A DNA stretch of 64,000 nt. Source: Phenylobacterium hankyongense. GTDB taxonomy: Bacteria; Pseudomonadota; Alphaproteobacteria; Caulobacterales; Caulobacteraceae. The position numbers and the translations under genes were made by a program. The DNA is taken from NCBI RefSeq assembly GCF_003254505.1, contig NZ_QFYP01000001.1:3270001-3334000 (forward strand), in the 5' to 3' direction. A model generated the notes under the pieces. That model was given only the letters and a program-made list of their open reading frames with translations. It was not told the DNA's origin and made no database searches. This document shows positions 17,594 through 25,305 of the stretch, one piece after another (within the stretch, counting starts at the first letter, position 1; every line of letters starts with the position of its first letter).

Positions 17594-18988
17594 ATGGGCT
17601 CGATCGCCAGGGCTGCCGCGAAGGCTTTGCTCCTGCTCGGAGCGCTGTCGGCCGGGCTCCCTGCGCAGGCCGAGGTGCTGGCTCGCTACGTCGTCATGGG
17701 TCCAGGCGGCGCGGCGAGCGCGCGTGTCATCGCCTCGGGAGCCACGTGCCCGACCATCGTCGTGGACGGCCGGCGGCGGGCGATGCAGGTCCGGGCCAAG
17801 GCCGAAACCCTGGCGCAGCGGCCGACCTCGTCCAAGCCGGAGCTCTCCAAGCCCAGCGCCTTTCCGGTCACGACCTGCGAGGCCGCCATCCCCCAAGGCG
17901 CTGTGCGCGCCGTCGTGGCGGGCCGCGCGCTGCCGCTGCGCCATGGACGCGTCGACCGGATCGTGGTCGTCGGCGACACCGGCTGCCGGCTGAAGGCCAG
18001 CGACAGCGCCTACCAGCGCTGCAACGATCCGAAGGCCTATCCCTTCGCCACGGTGGCGGCGCGGGCCGCGGCGTGGAAGCCCGACCTGATCGTGCACGTC
18101 GGCGACTACGAATACCGCGAAAACCCGTGCCCCGAGGCGACGGACGGCTGCCGCGGGTCACCGTGGGGATATGGCTGGGACGCCTGGAACGCCGACTTCT
18201 TCACACCGGGCGCGCCACTGCTGGCCGCCGCGCCGCTGGTGCTGGTGCGGGGCAACCACGAAAACTGCGCGCGCGCCGGGCAGGGGTGGTTCCGCATGCT
18301 CGACGCGAGCCCGCTCACGGCCGGCCATGACTGCAACGATGCGGCGAACGACCTGGTCGGCGACTACAGCGCGCCCTACGCGGTGCCGCTGGGGGGCCGG
18401 GAACAGATCGTGGTGATGGACCTGGCCATCGCGGGCAACAAGCCGCTCAAGCCGGGTGACCCCCGCAGGGCGCAGTTTCGCTCGGCCTACGAGGACCTGA
18501 AGGCGCTTTCCGCGAAGTCGGGCATGACCTTCATGGCCACGCACAAGCCGACGCTGGGCTTCACCGCCGAGGACGTGGGCGGCAAGCTCACCCTGTTGCC
18601 GGGCAACCAGGCGATGCAGTCGGCTTTCGCCGCCGCTGACCCGAGTCTGTTCCCGCCGGGCGTCGACGTGCTGCTCTCGGGCCACGTGCACCTTTGGCAG
18701 CAGGTCAGCTTCGCGAGCGCGCATCCGACCCAGTTCATCGCCGGCTTCTCCGGCACGCAGGAGGATGTCGTGCCGATCCCGGAAACCCTGCCGGCGGACG
18801 CGACGCCGGCGCCGGGCGCGCTGGTCGACCACTTCAGCTCCTGGGTCGACGGCTTCGGCTACATGACGCTGGAGCGGGCCGGGCGTGACCGGTGGGACGT
18901 CAAGGTCTGGAACCTCGAGGGCGTCGTGGCGAACCACTGCCGCATCGCCGGCCGGCGCTCGGTCTGCGATCGCCCACAGGTGCATTGA
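17594..18988 (+). CDS. Secreted calcineurin-like metallophosphoesterase
   Basis: 464 residues with a signal peptide (ALLLLGALSAGLPAQA). The metal-binding blocks of the calcineurin-like fold appear in order: VVVGDTGC (variant of GDxG), VHVGDYEY, VLVRGNHENC (GNHE), MATHKPTLG and LSGHVHLWQQ (GHxH). All five di-metal motifs are therefore present. The substrate is unknown; secreted members hydrolyse phosphomonoesters, nucleotides or phospholipids. Several Cys residues (for example CEAA, CRLK, CPEATDGC) could form disulfides, consistent with a periplasmic or extracellular site. ATG 17594 is chosen over a longer frame because AGGGGG precedes it and a signal peptide follows at once. Confidence 0.85.
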   Translation: MGSIARAAAKALLLLGALSAGLPAQAEVLARYVVMGPGGAASARVIASGATCPTIVVDGRRRAMQVRAKAETLAQRPTSSKPELSKPSAFPVTTCEAAIPQGAVRAVVAGRALPLRHGRVDRIVVVGDTGCRLKASDSAYQRCNDPKAYPFATVAARAAAWKPDLIVHVGDYEYRENPCPEATDGCRGSPWGYGWDAWNADFFTPGAPLLAAAPLVLVRGNHENCARAGQGWFRMLDASPLTAGHDCNDAANDLVGDYSAPYAVPLGGREQIVVMDLAIAGNKPLKPGDPRRAQFRSAYEDLKALSAKSGMTFMATHKPTLGFTAEDVGGKLTLLPGNQAMQSAFAAADPSLFPPGVDVLLSGHVHLWQQVSFASAHPTQFIAGFSGTQEDVVPIPETLPADATPAPGALVDHFSSWVDGFGYMTLERAGRDRWDVKVWNLEGVVANHCRIAGRRSVCDRPQVH

Positions 18989-19055
18989 GGGTCGGGTGGC
19001 TGGTGAGGGCGGCCCAGCTCCGGCCGAGCCATACCTATTTCGCGCCTAAGGAAGA

Positions 19056-19676
19056 TTATCGGAAATTACCATGGGACCCCAAGGCGATCTGGCCCTCGGC
19101 GATCCGTTGCAGCGTTTCGACGTAGAACGCCGGCTCCGCTGCGGTCACCCGGGCTTCCAGGCTCTCCGGCGTGTCGCCGGCCTCCACCGGCACCGGCCGC
19201 GCGGCGATCTCCGGACCGCGGTCGTATTCCTCGTCCACCAGATGGATGACGATGCCGCTCTGCGCCACGCCGGCCGCCAGCACCGCCTCGTGCACCCGGC
19301 GGCCGTACATCCCGTGGCCGCCGAACGCCGGCAGCGGCCCCGGATGGATGTTGAGGATCCGCCCGGCGTAGCGGCTCAGCACCTGCGGCCCCAGGCGCCG
19401 CAGATAGCCCGACAGCACGATCAGCTCGACGCCGTGCGCCGTCATCTCCCGCGCCAGGCGCGCGTCGGCCGCCTCGGCGTCGGCCTGGGTGGGAATGCAG
19501 AGCGCCGGAAAGCCGGCCGACCGGGCGAACTCCAGCGCCGGCGCGGCCTTGATGTTGCTGACCATCAGCCGCGGCTCGGCGGCCAGGCGGCCGTCCCGCG
19601 CCGCGTTAACGATTGCGCGCGCGCTGGAGCCGTTTCCCGACGCGAGGAAACCGAGCTTAAGTGGCGCAACAATCAC
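19056..19676 (-). CDS. purN: Phosphoribosylglycinamide formyltransferase
   Basis: 206 residues. GAR transformylase catalyses the third step of purine synthesis with 10-formyl-THF. The phosphate-binding loop is LASGNGSSARAI, where family members usually have GSGSN. The catalytic Asn and His lie in ILNIHPGPLPAFGGHGMYG, and Asp is in VDEEYDRGPEI. The GGHGMYG variant belongs to a known PurN subgroup. It is the last gene of the leftward rlpA-tmk-holB-tatD-MBL-purN operon, and its start overlaps the preceding stop by 4 nt. It is not next to purM, the more common arrangement. Confidence 0.85.
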   Translation of the reverse strand: MIVAPLKLGFLASGNGSSARAIVNAARDGRLAAEPRLMVSNIKAAPALEFARSAGFPALCIPTQADAEAADARLAREMTAHGVELIVLSGYLRRLGPQVLSRYAGRILNIHPGPLPAFGGHGMYGRRVHEAVLAAGVAQSGIVIHLVDEEYDRGPEIAARPVPVEAGDTPESLEARVTAAEPAFYVETLQRIAEGQIALGSHGNFR

Positions 19677-20497
19677 AGGAATTCCGCTCCGAGTTCATGT
19701 TCCAGCCGCAGGCCGTCGAAGGCCGGGATGACGTTCGGTGGCAGCTCGGCGGCCAGGGTCTCGTAGTCCAGGTCGATGTGCATGTTGGTGAGCACAGCGC
19801 GTCTTGGCCGCACGCGCTCGATCCACTCCAGCGTCCGCGCCAGGTGCGCGTGCGTCGGATGCGGCCGGTGGCGCAGGGCGTCGACGATCCAGAGGTCGAG
19901 GTCCGCCAGCGCCTCGAACGCCGCCTCGTCCAGCGCCACCACGTCGCTGGAATAGGCCACGCCGCCGAACCGGTAGCCCACCGAGCGCACGCCGCCATGA
20001 TCCTGGTCGAAGGTGACCACGGGGATCGCGCCGGACGGGCCGTCCACCACCCACGGCTGTCCATGCGCCGGGATCGGGCGGCGGTCGCAGATCGCCGGAT
20101 AGCCGCCCTCGCCTTCGAAGATGTAGCCGAAGCGGCGCATCATGGTGGCCTCGGTGGCGGCGTCCATGTGGCAGGTGATCCGCGCGCCCTGGCGCAGGAA
20201 GAAGGCGCGGACGTCGTCGATGCCGTGCACCTGGTCGGCGTGGTCGTGGGTCAGCAGCACGGCGTCCAGACGCTTCACTCCTGCCATGGCGCTCTGCAGG
20301 CGGAAGTCGGGCGCGGTGTCGACCACCGCGGTGGTCTCCTGCTCGGGCGCCTCGCCGCGCCGACGCACCAGCAGCGAGCAGCGGGTGCGCAGGTTCTTCG
20401 GATCGGCCGGATCGCAGACGCCCCAGTTCCCGTCCGCCCGCGGCACGCCGCCGGAGGAGCCGCAGCCGAGCACGGTGATCTCCAGCACGCCGCTCAC
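19673..20497 (-). CDS. MBL-fold metal-dependent hydrolase (PhnP-like)
   Basis: 274-residue metallo-beta-lactamase-fold protein. It begins LEITVLGCGSSGGVPRADGN, has a four-cysteine-type loop (NWGVCDPADPKNLRTRCSLL), and the zinc-binding HxHxDH-type motif LLTHDHADQVHGIDD. The C-terminal strand GGVAYSSDVVAL and TNMHIDLDYETL complete the active site. This is the PhnP/carbon-phosphorus-lyase accessory phosphodiesterase subgroup, often encoded beside tatD and holB with no phn genes, so its substrate is probably a cyclic nucleotide or similar phosphodiester. GTG 20497 overlaps the tatD stop (GTGA). Confidence 0.82.
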   Translation of the reverse strand: MSGVLEITVLGCGSSGGVPRADGNWGVCDPADPKNLRTRCSLLVRRRGEAPEQETTAVVDTAPDFRLQSAMAGVKRLDAVLLTHDHADQVHGIDDVRAFFLRQGARITCHMDAATEATMMRRFGYIFEGEGGYPAICDRRPIPAHGQPWVVDGPSGAIPVVTFDQDHGGVRSVGYRFGGVAYSSDVVALDEAAFEALADLDLWIVDALRHRPHPTHAHLARTLEWIERVRPRRAVLTNMHIDLDYETLAAELPPNVIPAFDGLRLEHELGAEFL

Positions 20498-21270
20498 GGC
20501 CGCGGAATCCGGTCGAACACCGCGAAGAAGGCGTCCTCCGTCCGCGCCTCGGCCTCCGCCAGGTCCCAGCCGCGGATCTCCGCCAGCCTGGCGAGCACAT
20601 GCGGCAGCATGGCCGGCTCGTTGCGCCGACCGCGATAGGGCACCGGCGCGAGGTAGGGGCAGTCGGTCTCCACCATGATCCGGTCGCCGGGCATCTCGCG
20701 GATCACCGCCCGGACATCCTCGGCCGCCCTGAAGGTGGCGATGCCCGAGACCGAGAACCAGGCGCCCAGGGCCGCCACCCGACGGGCGAGCTCCGGGCCC
20801 GAGGTGTAGCAATGCATCAGGATGCGGAAGGCGCCGCGCGCATGCTCTTCGTCCAGGATGTCGCCCATCACCTGGTCGGCCTCGCGGGTGTGGACCACCA
20901 GCGGCAGGCCGGTCTCGCGCGCGGCGGCGCAATGGGCGCGGAACACCTGGGCCTGCACGTCGCGCGGGCTGAGGTCGTAGTGGAAGTCCAGGCCGCACTC
21001 GCCGATGCCCACCACGCGGCGGTCGGCGGCGATGGCCACCAGCGTCTCCGCGGACAGCCCGGGATTCTCCTTGGCCTCGTGCGGATGGGTCCCGACGGTG
21101 CACCAGATGTCGGGATGCTGGGCCACCAGCCGCACGGCCTCGTAGTTCGAGACTTTGTCGCAGATGTTGACCATCAGCCGCACGCCGGCCGCCAGCGCCC
21201 GCGAGATCACCGCCTCGCGGTCCTCGTCGAATTGCGGGGCGTGCAGGTTGACGTGGCTGTCGATCAGCAT
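20494..21270 (-). CDS. tatD: TatD-family metal-dependent hydrolase
   Basis: 258-residue amidohydrolase-fold protein of the TatD DNase family. The first motif is LIDSHVNLHAPQF, where the usual HxH is degenerate to His-Val-Asn. Metal-binding residues follow in IGECGLDFHYD (Glu), PLVVHTREAD (His), LMHCYTSG (His) and VETDCPYLAP (Asp). The second histidine of the first motif is replaced by Asn, as in some family members. ATG 21270 is preferred over a longer frame because MLIDSHVN is the family N-terminus. It sits between holB and the MBL hydrolase, a widely conserved alphaproteobacterial order. Confidence 0.9.
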   Translation of the reverse strand: MLIDSHVNLHAPQFDEDREAVISRALAAGVRLMVNICDKVSNYEAVRLVAQHPDIWCTVGTHPHEAKENPGLSAETLVAIAADRRVVGIGECGLDFHYDLSPRDVQAQVFRAHCAAARETGLPLVVHTREADQVMGDILDEEHARGAFRILMHCYTSGPELARRVAALGAWFSVSGIATFRAAEDVRAVIREMPGDRIMVETDCPYLAPVPYRGRRNEPAMLPHVLARLAEIRGWDLAEAEARTEDAFFAVFDRIPRP

Positions 21271-21290
21271 CGGGGTCTTGTCGGTCGCGC

Positions 21291-22292
21291 TCAGGCCTGT
21301 GCGGCCCGACGCAGCTCCGTCAGCGCGGTGAACAGCGCATCCGTGCGGTCGAGGTTGAGCGCCTCGACCTCCCGCGGCAGGCGTTGCAGCGTCTCCCACG
21401 CCTGCGCCCAGCGATCAAGCGCACCGATCCCCTGCCCGGCCCGGTCCACGGCCAGGCCGTGGATGCGCTCCGCCAGCCGGTCGAACAGCAGGTTGAACTG
21501 CGCCTGCCCCTCCCCGCCGCGGAACCGGTCGGCGAGCGACAGCGCCATGGCCTCGTCCAGCCGCGGCAGGTCGCCGACGATGGCGCGGGCCGCGTCGTCC
21601 ATGGCGATGGCCGCGGCCGCCGCCAGCGCCAAAGTCCGCCCGGGCGCGCCGCCGGACATCCTGGCGAGCCGCAGGGCGTCTTCCGCGTTCACCTCCGTCC
21701 GCGACCGCACGAAGGCGGCGGCCTCCTCCAGCGGAAGCGGCGCGAAGGCCAGCCGGCGGCAGCGGGAGCGGATGGTGGGCAACAGGCGCCCCGGCGAATG
21801 GGCGACCATCAGCAGCACGCCGCGCGGCGGCGGCTCCTCCAGGGTCTTCAGGAGGGCGTTGGCGGCGTTGACGTTGAGGTCGTCGGCGGCGTCGACGATG
21901 GCCACCCGGTGCGGGGCGCTGGCCGGCGACTTGGAGAAGAATTCCGAGAGCTTGCGGGCGTCGTCGACAGGGATGTTCTTCCGCGGCTTGCCGTCCTCGG
22001 CGACGCGTTCCAGCACCAGGATGTCGGGATGCGAGCGGGCGATGATCTGGCGGCTGACCGGATGGTCGGGCGAGGCGCCCAGGGTCCCGTACGCCGGGTC
22101 GGCCGGCGCCCCCAGCAGCCGGCGCGCGGCGCGATAGGCGAAGGTGGCCTTGCCGACGCCTTCGGGACCGGTGAGCAGCCAGGCGTGGTGCAGACGCCCC
22201 CGCGCGCGGCTGGCCTCGAACGCCTCCTCGGCCGCCTCGTGCCCCTGCAGCTGGAAGACCTCGCGCGGGTGCGGGACCTCGACGTCAGCCAT
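21291..22292 (-). CDS. holB: DNA polymerase III subunit delta'
   Basis: 333-residue clamp-loader AAA+ subunit. The sequence shows HHAWLLTGPEGVGKATFAYR (P-loop region), IVDAADDLNVNAANALLKTL followed by EEPP (the Walker B/SRC-adjacent region) and TIRSRCRRLAF (SRC arginine motif). Delta' is the stator of the clamp loader and does not need to hydrolyse ATP. The C-terminal third is helical and poorly conserved. Its start overlaps the end of tmk by 8 nt, and the order rlpA-tmk-holB-tatD is consistent with a replication/nucleotide operon. Confidence 0.92.
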   Translation of the reverse strand: MADVEVPHPREVFQLQGHEAAEEAFEASRARGRLHHAWLLTGPEGVGKATFAYRAARRLLGAPADPAYGTLGASPDHPVSRQIIARSHPDILVLERVAEDGKPRKNIPVDDARKLSEFFSKSPASAPHRVAIVDAADDLNVNAANALLKTLEEPPPRGVLLMVAHSPGRLLPTIRSRCRRLAFAPLPLEEAAAFVRSRTEVNAEDALRLARMSGGAPGRTLALAAAAAIAMDDAARAIVGDLPRLDEAMALSLADRFRGGEGQAQFNLLFDRLAERIHGLAVDRAGQGIGALDRWAQAWETLQRLPREVEALNLDRTDALFTALTELRRAAQA

Positions 22293-22920
22293 GGACCGCG
22301 AGCCGTTCGGCGACCGTCTCCCAGACCTGCGTCTCCACCGCGTCCAGCGAGCCGGCGGCGTCGATCACCGCGCAGCGCTCCGGCTCGGCCCGGGCGATGG
22401 CCAGGAAGCTGGCGCGCAGCCGTTCGTGGAACGCCATGCCCTTGGACTCGAAGCGCATCTCGGCGCCGGCGCGGGCGTGCGCCCGGGCCAGTCCGACGTC
22501 GGTGGGCAGGTCGAAGACCAGCGTCAGGTCGGGCCGGGTGTCCTCCAGGATATGGACCTCCAGCGCCTTGATCAGCTCGGGATCCGTACCGCCGGCCGCG
22601 CCCTGGTAGGCCCGCGTCGAATCGGCGAACCGGTCGCAGACCACCCAGGCGCCGCGCGCCAGCGCCGGCCGGATCACCCGCTCGATATGGTCGCGCCGCG
22701 AGGCGTACATCAGCAGGGTCTCGGTGACCGGGCTCCAGCGATCGGCGTCGCCCCGCAGCACCAGGTCGCGGATGCTCTCGGCGCCCGGCGAGCCGCCGGG
22801 TTCGCGGGTCGCCACGACCTCATGGCCCTGCGCTTCCAGGCGCGCGACCAGCCGCTGGAGCTGGGTGGACTTGCCCGCCCCCTCACCGCCTTCGAATGTG
22901 ATGAACCTGCCGCGCGCCAC
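22285..22920 (-). CDS. tmk: Thymidylate kinase
   Basis: 211 residues. It phosphorylates dTMP to dTDP. Walker A is FEGGEGAGKSTQ near residue 10, the DR(Y/F) motif appears in VVCDRFADSTRAYQG, and TREPGG carries the substrate-binding arginine. GTG 22920 is chosen because it yields MARGRFITFEGGEGAGKST, the standard start. The open frame upstream extends 117 nt but is not conserved. The gene follows rlpA after 31 nt and precedes holB with an overlap. Confidence 0.94.
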   Translation of the reverse strand: MARGRFITFEGGEGAGKSTQLQRLVARLEAQGHEVVATREPGGSPGAESIRDLVLRGDADRWSPVTETLLMYASRRDHIERVIRPALARGAWVVCDRFADSTRAYQGAAGGTDPELIKALEVHILEDTRPDLTLVFDLPTDVGLARAHARAGAEMRFESKGMAFHERLRASFLAIARAEPERCAVIDAAGSLDAVETQVWETVAERLAVHG

Positions 22921-22951
22921 GGCTCCAAATTGGCCGGTTCGCGGCAGAAGT

Positions 22952-23539
22952 CTAGAAGGGCGCGTCGACGCGGGCGTCGAGAAGCGCCGTCCGGTCGTTC
23001 GGCGGGGCGTCGGCCCCGAGGTAGCGGACCCGTACATGGGCCAGGCCCCGGCCCTCGAAGCCGAGCTCGCGCGCCGCCTCCTGGCTGAGGTCGATGATCC
23101 GCCCGGAGACGAACGGCCCGCGGTCGTTGACCCGCACGTGGATGCGCTTGCCGTTGTCGAGGTTGGTCACCTCCACCACGGACGGCAGCGGCAGGGTCTT
23201 GTGGGCGGCGGTCACCCGGTTCAGGTCGAACCGCTCGCCGTTGGCGGTGGGCTTGCCCTGGTGCTGCGGGCCGTACCAGGAGGCGAGCCCCACCTCGTCG
23301 TAGTTCGGCTGCGCCTTGGGCGTGTACCAGACTCCGCCCACTTGGTAGGGCTTGCCGATCTTCTGGCCCTGGGCGCGCGGGGCCGGCGCAGGCTGGGTCG
23401 CATAGCGCGGCTCGACGGTGGCGCAGGCCGCCAGCGAGGCGCCCGCGGCGAGCACGACGGCCAGGCGCGAAAAGCGCGTGAAAGAGTGGTGATCCAAACC
23501 CGAACCCCAGCATGCGGCTCGTCCCCCGAGCTGCGCCAT
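22952..23539 (-). CDS. rlpA: Septal-ring lipoprotein RlpA (RlpA-like double-psi beta-barrel)
   Basis: 195 residues at the longest start. The lipobox LAAC near residue 38 indicates an outer-membrane lipoprotein. The core is the double-psi beta-barrel: GLASWYGPQHQGKPTANGER, VTAAHKTLPLPSVVEVTNL and VNDRGPFVSGRIIDLSQEAA with the catalytic-type Asp. In other bacteria RlpA is a lytic transglycosylase acting on denuded septal peptidoglycan. The SPOR domain usually found at the C-terminus is absent. ATG 23539 is the first start; TTG 23497, which places the lipobox at a more typical distance and has GGGG upstream, is an equally good alternative. Confidence 0.85.
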   Translation of the reverse strand: MAQLGGRAACWGSGLDHHSFTRFSRLAVVLAAGASLAACATVEPRYATQPAPAPRAQGQKIGKPYQVGGVWYTPKAQPNYDEVGLASWYGPQHQGKPTANGERFDLNRVTAAHKTLPLPSVVEVTNLDNGKRIHVRVNDRGPFVSGRIIDLSQEAARELGFEGRGLAHVRVRYLGADAPPNDRTALLDARVDAPF

Positions 23540-23626
23540 GGATAAGGATGCCGCCGGAAGTTTGCCCTGCGGTTAACCGCCGCGCCGGTGGAGCCGCCTG
23601 CCCGCGCCTGCTATAGGCCCGCCTCC

Positions 23627-23716
23627 GGACGGGTGGCCGAGTGGTTTAAGGCAGCGGTCTTGAAAACCGCCGTGGGTGAAAGCCCACCGTGGGTTCGAAT
23701 CCCACCCCGTCCGCCA
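23627..23716 (+). tRNA. tRNA-Ser (anticodon UGA)
   Basis: A 90-nt cloverleaf with CCA encoded. The acceptor arm GGACGGG pairs with CCCGTCC, followed by discriminator G and CCA. The D-loop contains GTGGTTTAAGGC. The anticodon stem GCGGT/ACCGC encloses loop CTTGAAA, giving anticodon TGA. A long variable arm (GTGGG-TGAAAG-CCCAC) marks it as class II serine tRNA. The T-loop is GGTTCGAATC. It borders the accessory stretch to the right, and tRNA-Ser genes are frequent integration targets. Confidence 0.97.
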
Positions 23717-23921
23717 ATCTCGCCCCGTTTTTAAGGGCCTGCGTAGCGCCTCTGATAGGGTCGCCCAGCGGATCGCCGGGCCAGCTTCACAGGCCGGGCG
23801 CAAACCGTCGTTACCGAAGCTTTGCGGATGTTTCACCGCCTTGTCGCACATTTCAGCGACCCTGGCCGCAACAGGGGGCGCCGCGGCCAATCACGCGCGG
23901 GCGCGCGGGGCGGCGAAGATC

Positions 23922-24446
23922 TTGCGTTATGGTATCGTGCGGGACGGCGACGGACTGCCTCCCGCGACTTTGCAACGACTGGGTTTGGAGCGGGCGGCGT
24001 GCGACCTCATCGTCGAGGAAGGGCGCGTTACCGAGCAACGGCGCCTGGACCGGCTGCTGCTGCGCCTGCGGAGCGGCGACGAGGTCCTGGTCTACAGCCT
24101 GGCGGCGATTCAGCGCCCGGCGGGCGAGGTCGCCCAGCTGCTCCGGCATCTGATCCGCACCGGCGTGATCTTTCGGCTCGCAGACGAGAACGAGAGGTTC
24201 GTGCCGATCGCCAAGACCAAGGCGGCGCGTCGGATCGTCGAGCTGCTGGCCGCGCATGAGGATCATCGCCGCGGGCGGCCCAACGCGCAGTGCGTGCGCG
24301 GCGGTAGCCGCAACCCGCTGTCCCGATTCCAGATCGACTATGCCCGCAAGCTGCACAAGCAGGGGGCTCCGCTTCGGACCATCGGCCTGATCTTCCAGCT
24401 TCCCCCGGATGAGATCTGGGAGCTGATCAGCGAGCCTCGGGCTTAG
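23922..24446 (+). CDS. Serine-resolvase-fold protein lacking catalytic residues, with C-terminal HTH
   Basis: 174 residues from TTG 23922. The first ~110 follow the resolvase N-terminal domain: RYGIVRDGDG at the position of GYARVSTxxQ, RLDRLLLRLRSGDEVLVYSL matching LDxLLxxLRPGDxLVV, then GVIFRLADEN. The catalytic Ser (aligned to Arg) and the first active-site Arg (aligned to Ile) are lost. The DRLGR motif reads AAIQR, so one of its two arginines remains. The C-terminus (QIDYARKLHKQGAPLRTIGL) is a helix-turn-helix. It may be a DNA-binding remnant or a domesticated regulator. The start is uncertain: the frame is open back into the tRNA, and TTG 23841 is an alternative. Neighbours are tRNA-Ser and a receptor pseudogene. 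Confidence 0.65.
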   Translation: MRYGIVRDGDGLPPATLQRLGLERAACDLIVEEGRVTEQRRLDRLLLRLRSGDEVLVYSLAAIQRPAGEVAQLLRHLIRTGVIFRLADENERFVPIAKTKAARRIVELLAAHEDHRRGRPNAQCVRGGSRNPLSRFQIDYARKLHKQGAPLRTIGLIFQLPPDEIWELISEPRA

Positions 24447-24563
24447 CGCCGCCTGGCCGCACGAACACACGCTGGCGATTGCGCGCCGGCGTGTGCCCAG
24501 AACCAGACGGTGGTGGAGGAAGCGCCCAGCGTCATCGCGACGCCGGGCCCACCCTCGGGGTCG
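24447..24563. other. Non-coding spacer in the accessory block
   Basis: Between the resolvase-fold gene and the receptor remnant I see no credible reading frame, hairpin with a U-tract, or repeat. With the pseudogene and 25041-25305 it forms an ~860-nt stretch without an intact gene. Confidence 0.5.
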
Positions 24564-25040
24564 TCAGAAGTTCACCGACGCTTCCACGCCGAAGGTGCGC
24601 GGCGCGTTGAAGTTGCCGTAGTCGCCAAGCGTCGAGCGGTTGGCCGGATGCGGCGGTAGACGTACTGCTCGTCGAGCAGGTTGCGCGACCAGAGCGAGAG
24701 GGTCAGCTTCGAGCCGTCGCCGCGGACGTCGATGTCGGCAAGCGAAAGGCGGCCGTTCTGCCCTGGACCTGCACGAGCGGCGGCAGCGGGCGGACGGTCC
24801 CGGCCGGAAGCGTGCCCGTGGCCGGCCCGATGGGCATGTTCAACGGGTTGTAGTTCAGCAGCTGGCTGTAGAACGGCGTGCTGGCGTCGCGGCCCACGTC
24901 ATAGGAGTAGTCGGCCGTGAAGTTGTCGGTCGGCTTCCAGCGCGCGCTGAAGCGCAGGCGCTGACGATCGAAGTAGTTCCAGCCGGTGCTGCCCGGCAGC
25001 GGGTCCTTCGTGGTGGCGTCCTGGTGCTGGGCCACTACCG
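24564..25040 (-). pseudogene. C-terminal remnant of a TonB-dependent receptor
   Basis: Leftward fragments of an outer-membrane receptor barrel, split by at least one frameshift. One frame reads GWNYFDRQRLRFSARWKPTD and DYSYDVGRDASTPFYSQLLN. A second frame, nearer the 3' end, reads LTLSLWSRNLLDEQYVYR. The end, in a further frame, resembles the terminal beta-strand (EASVNF then stop at 24564-24566). These are typical of the last ~200 residues of TonB-dependent receptors. Plug, signal peptide and most of the barrel are missing, so the gene is dead. It does not obviously match the intact receptor at 28857-31697. Confidence 0.7.
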
Positions 25041-25305
25041 AAGGCGACATTCCGCCGCGTCCGGGGTCGGCTATTAGGGGCCGACTGTGACGGGGCGGTA
25101 TCGATGGCGTGACGGTTCCGCGTCGGCCAGCGGTGTGGCCGAAAGGACGCACTTCGGGGCAGGGAGCCGGCCCCCTCTCCTCTCGCGACATCGGATCGCC
25201 GTCAGGGCGGAGGCGCGGGCCCGCCCACGCGCGCAGCCGCGTTTGATCGTTTGGCAGGTCCCAGGCGTTTCGTAGGGAATCCCACAGCTACGAGACCCCG
25301 TTGCG
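25041..25305. other. Spacer upstream of the KaiC-like gene
   Basis: 265 nt without a credible gene. It should contain the promoter of the kaiC-kinase pair. The 20 nt before the start codon (ending CCCCGTTGCG) contain no Shine-Dalgarno sequence. A weak GGAAT (25276-25280) to CGTT (25299-25302) arrangement is present, with an 18-nt spacer. Confidence 0.4.

Noticed and set aside
23676-23840. Resolvase-fold gene starting inside the tRNA
   Set aside because: The frame is open through the tRNA 3' half, but this would put the start codon within the tRNA. The resolvase-like homology begins only at about 23922.
24703-25191. 162-codon frame read as an intact gene
   Set aside because: Its middle is TonB-receptor barrel sequence while both ends are unrelated and the receptor continues in other frames, so it is a piece of a pseudogene.
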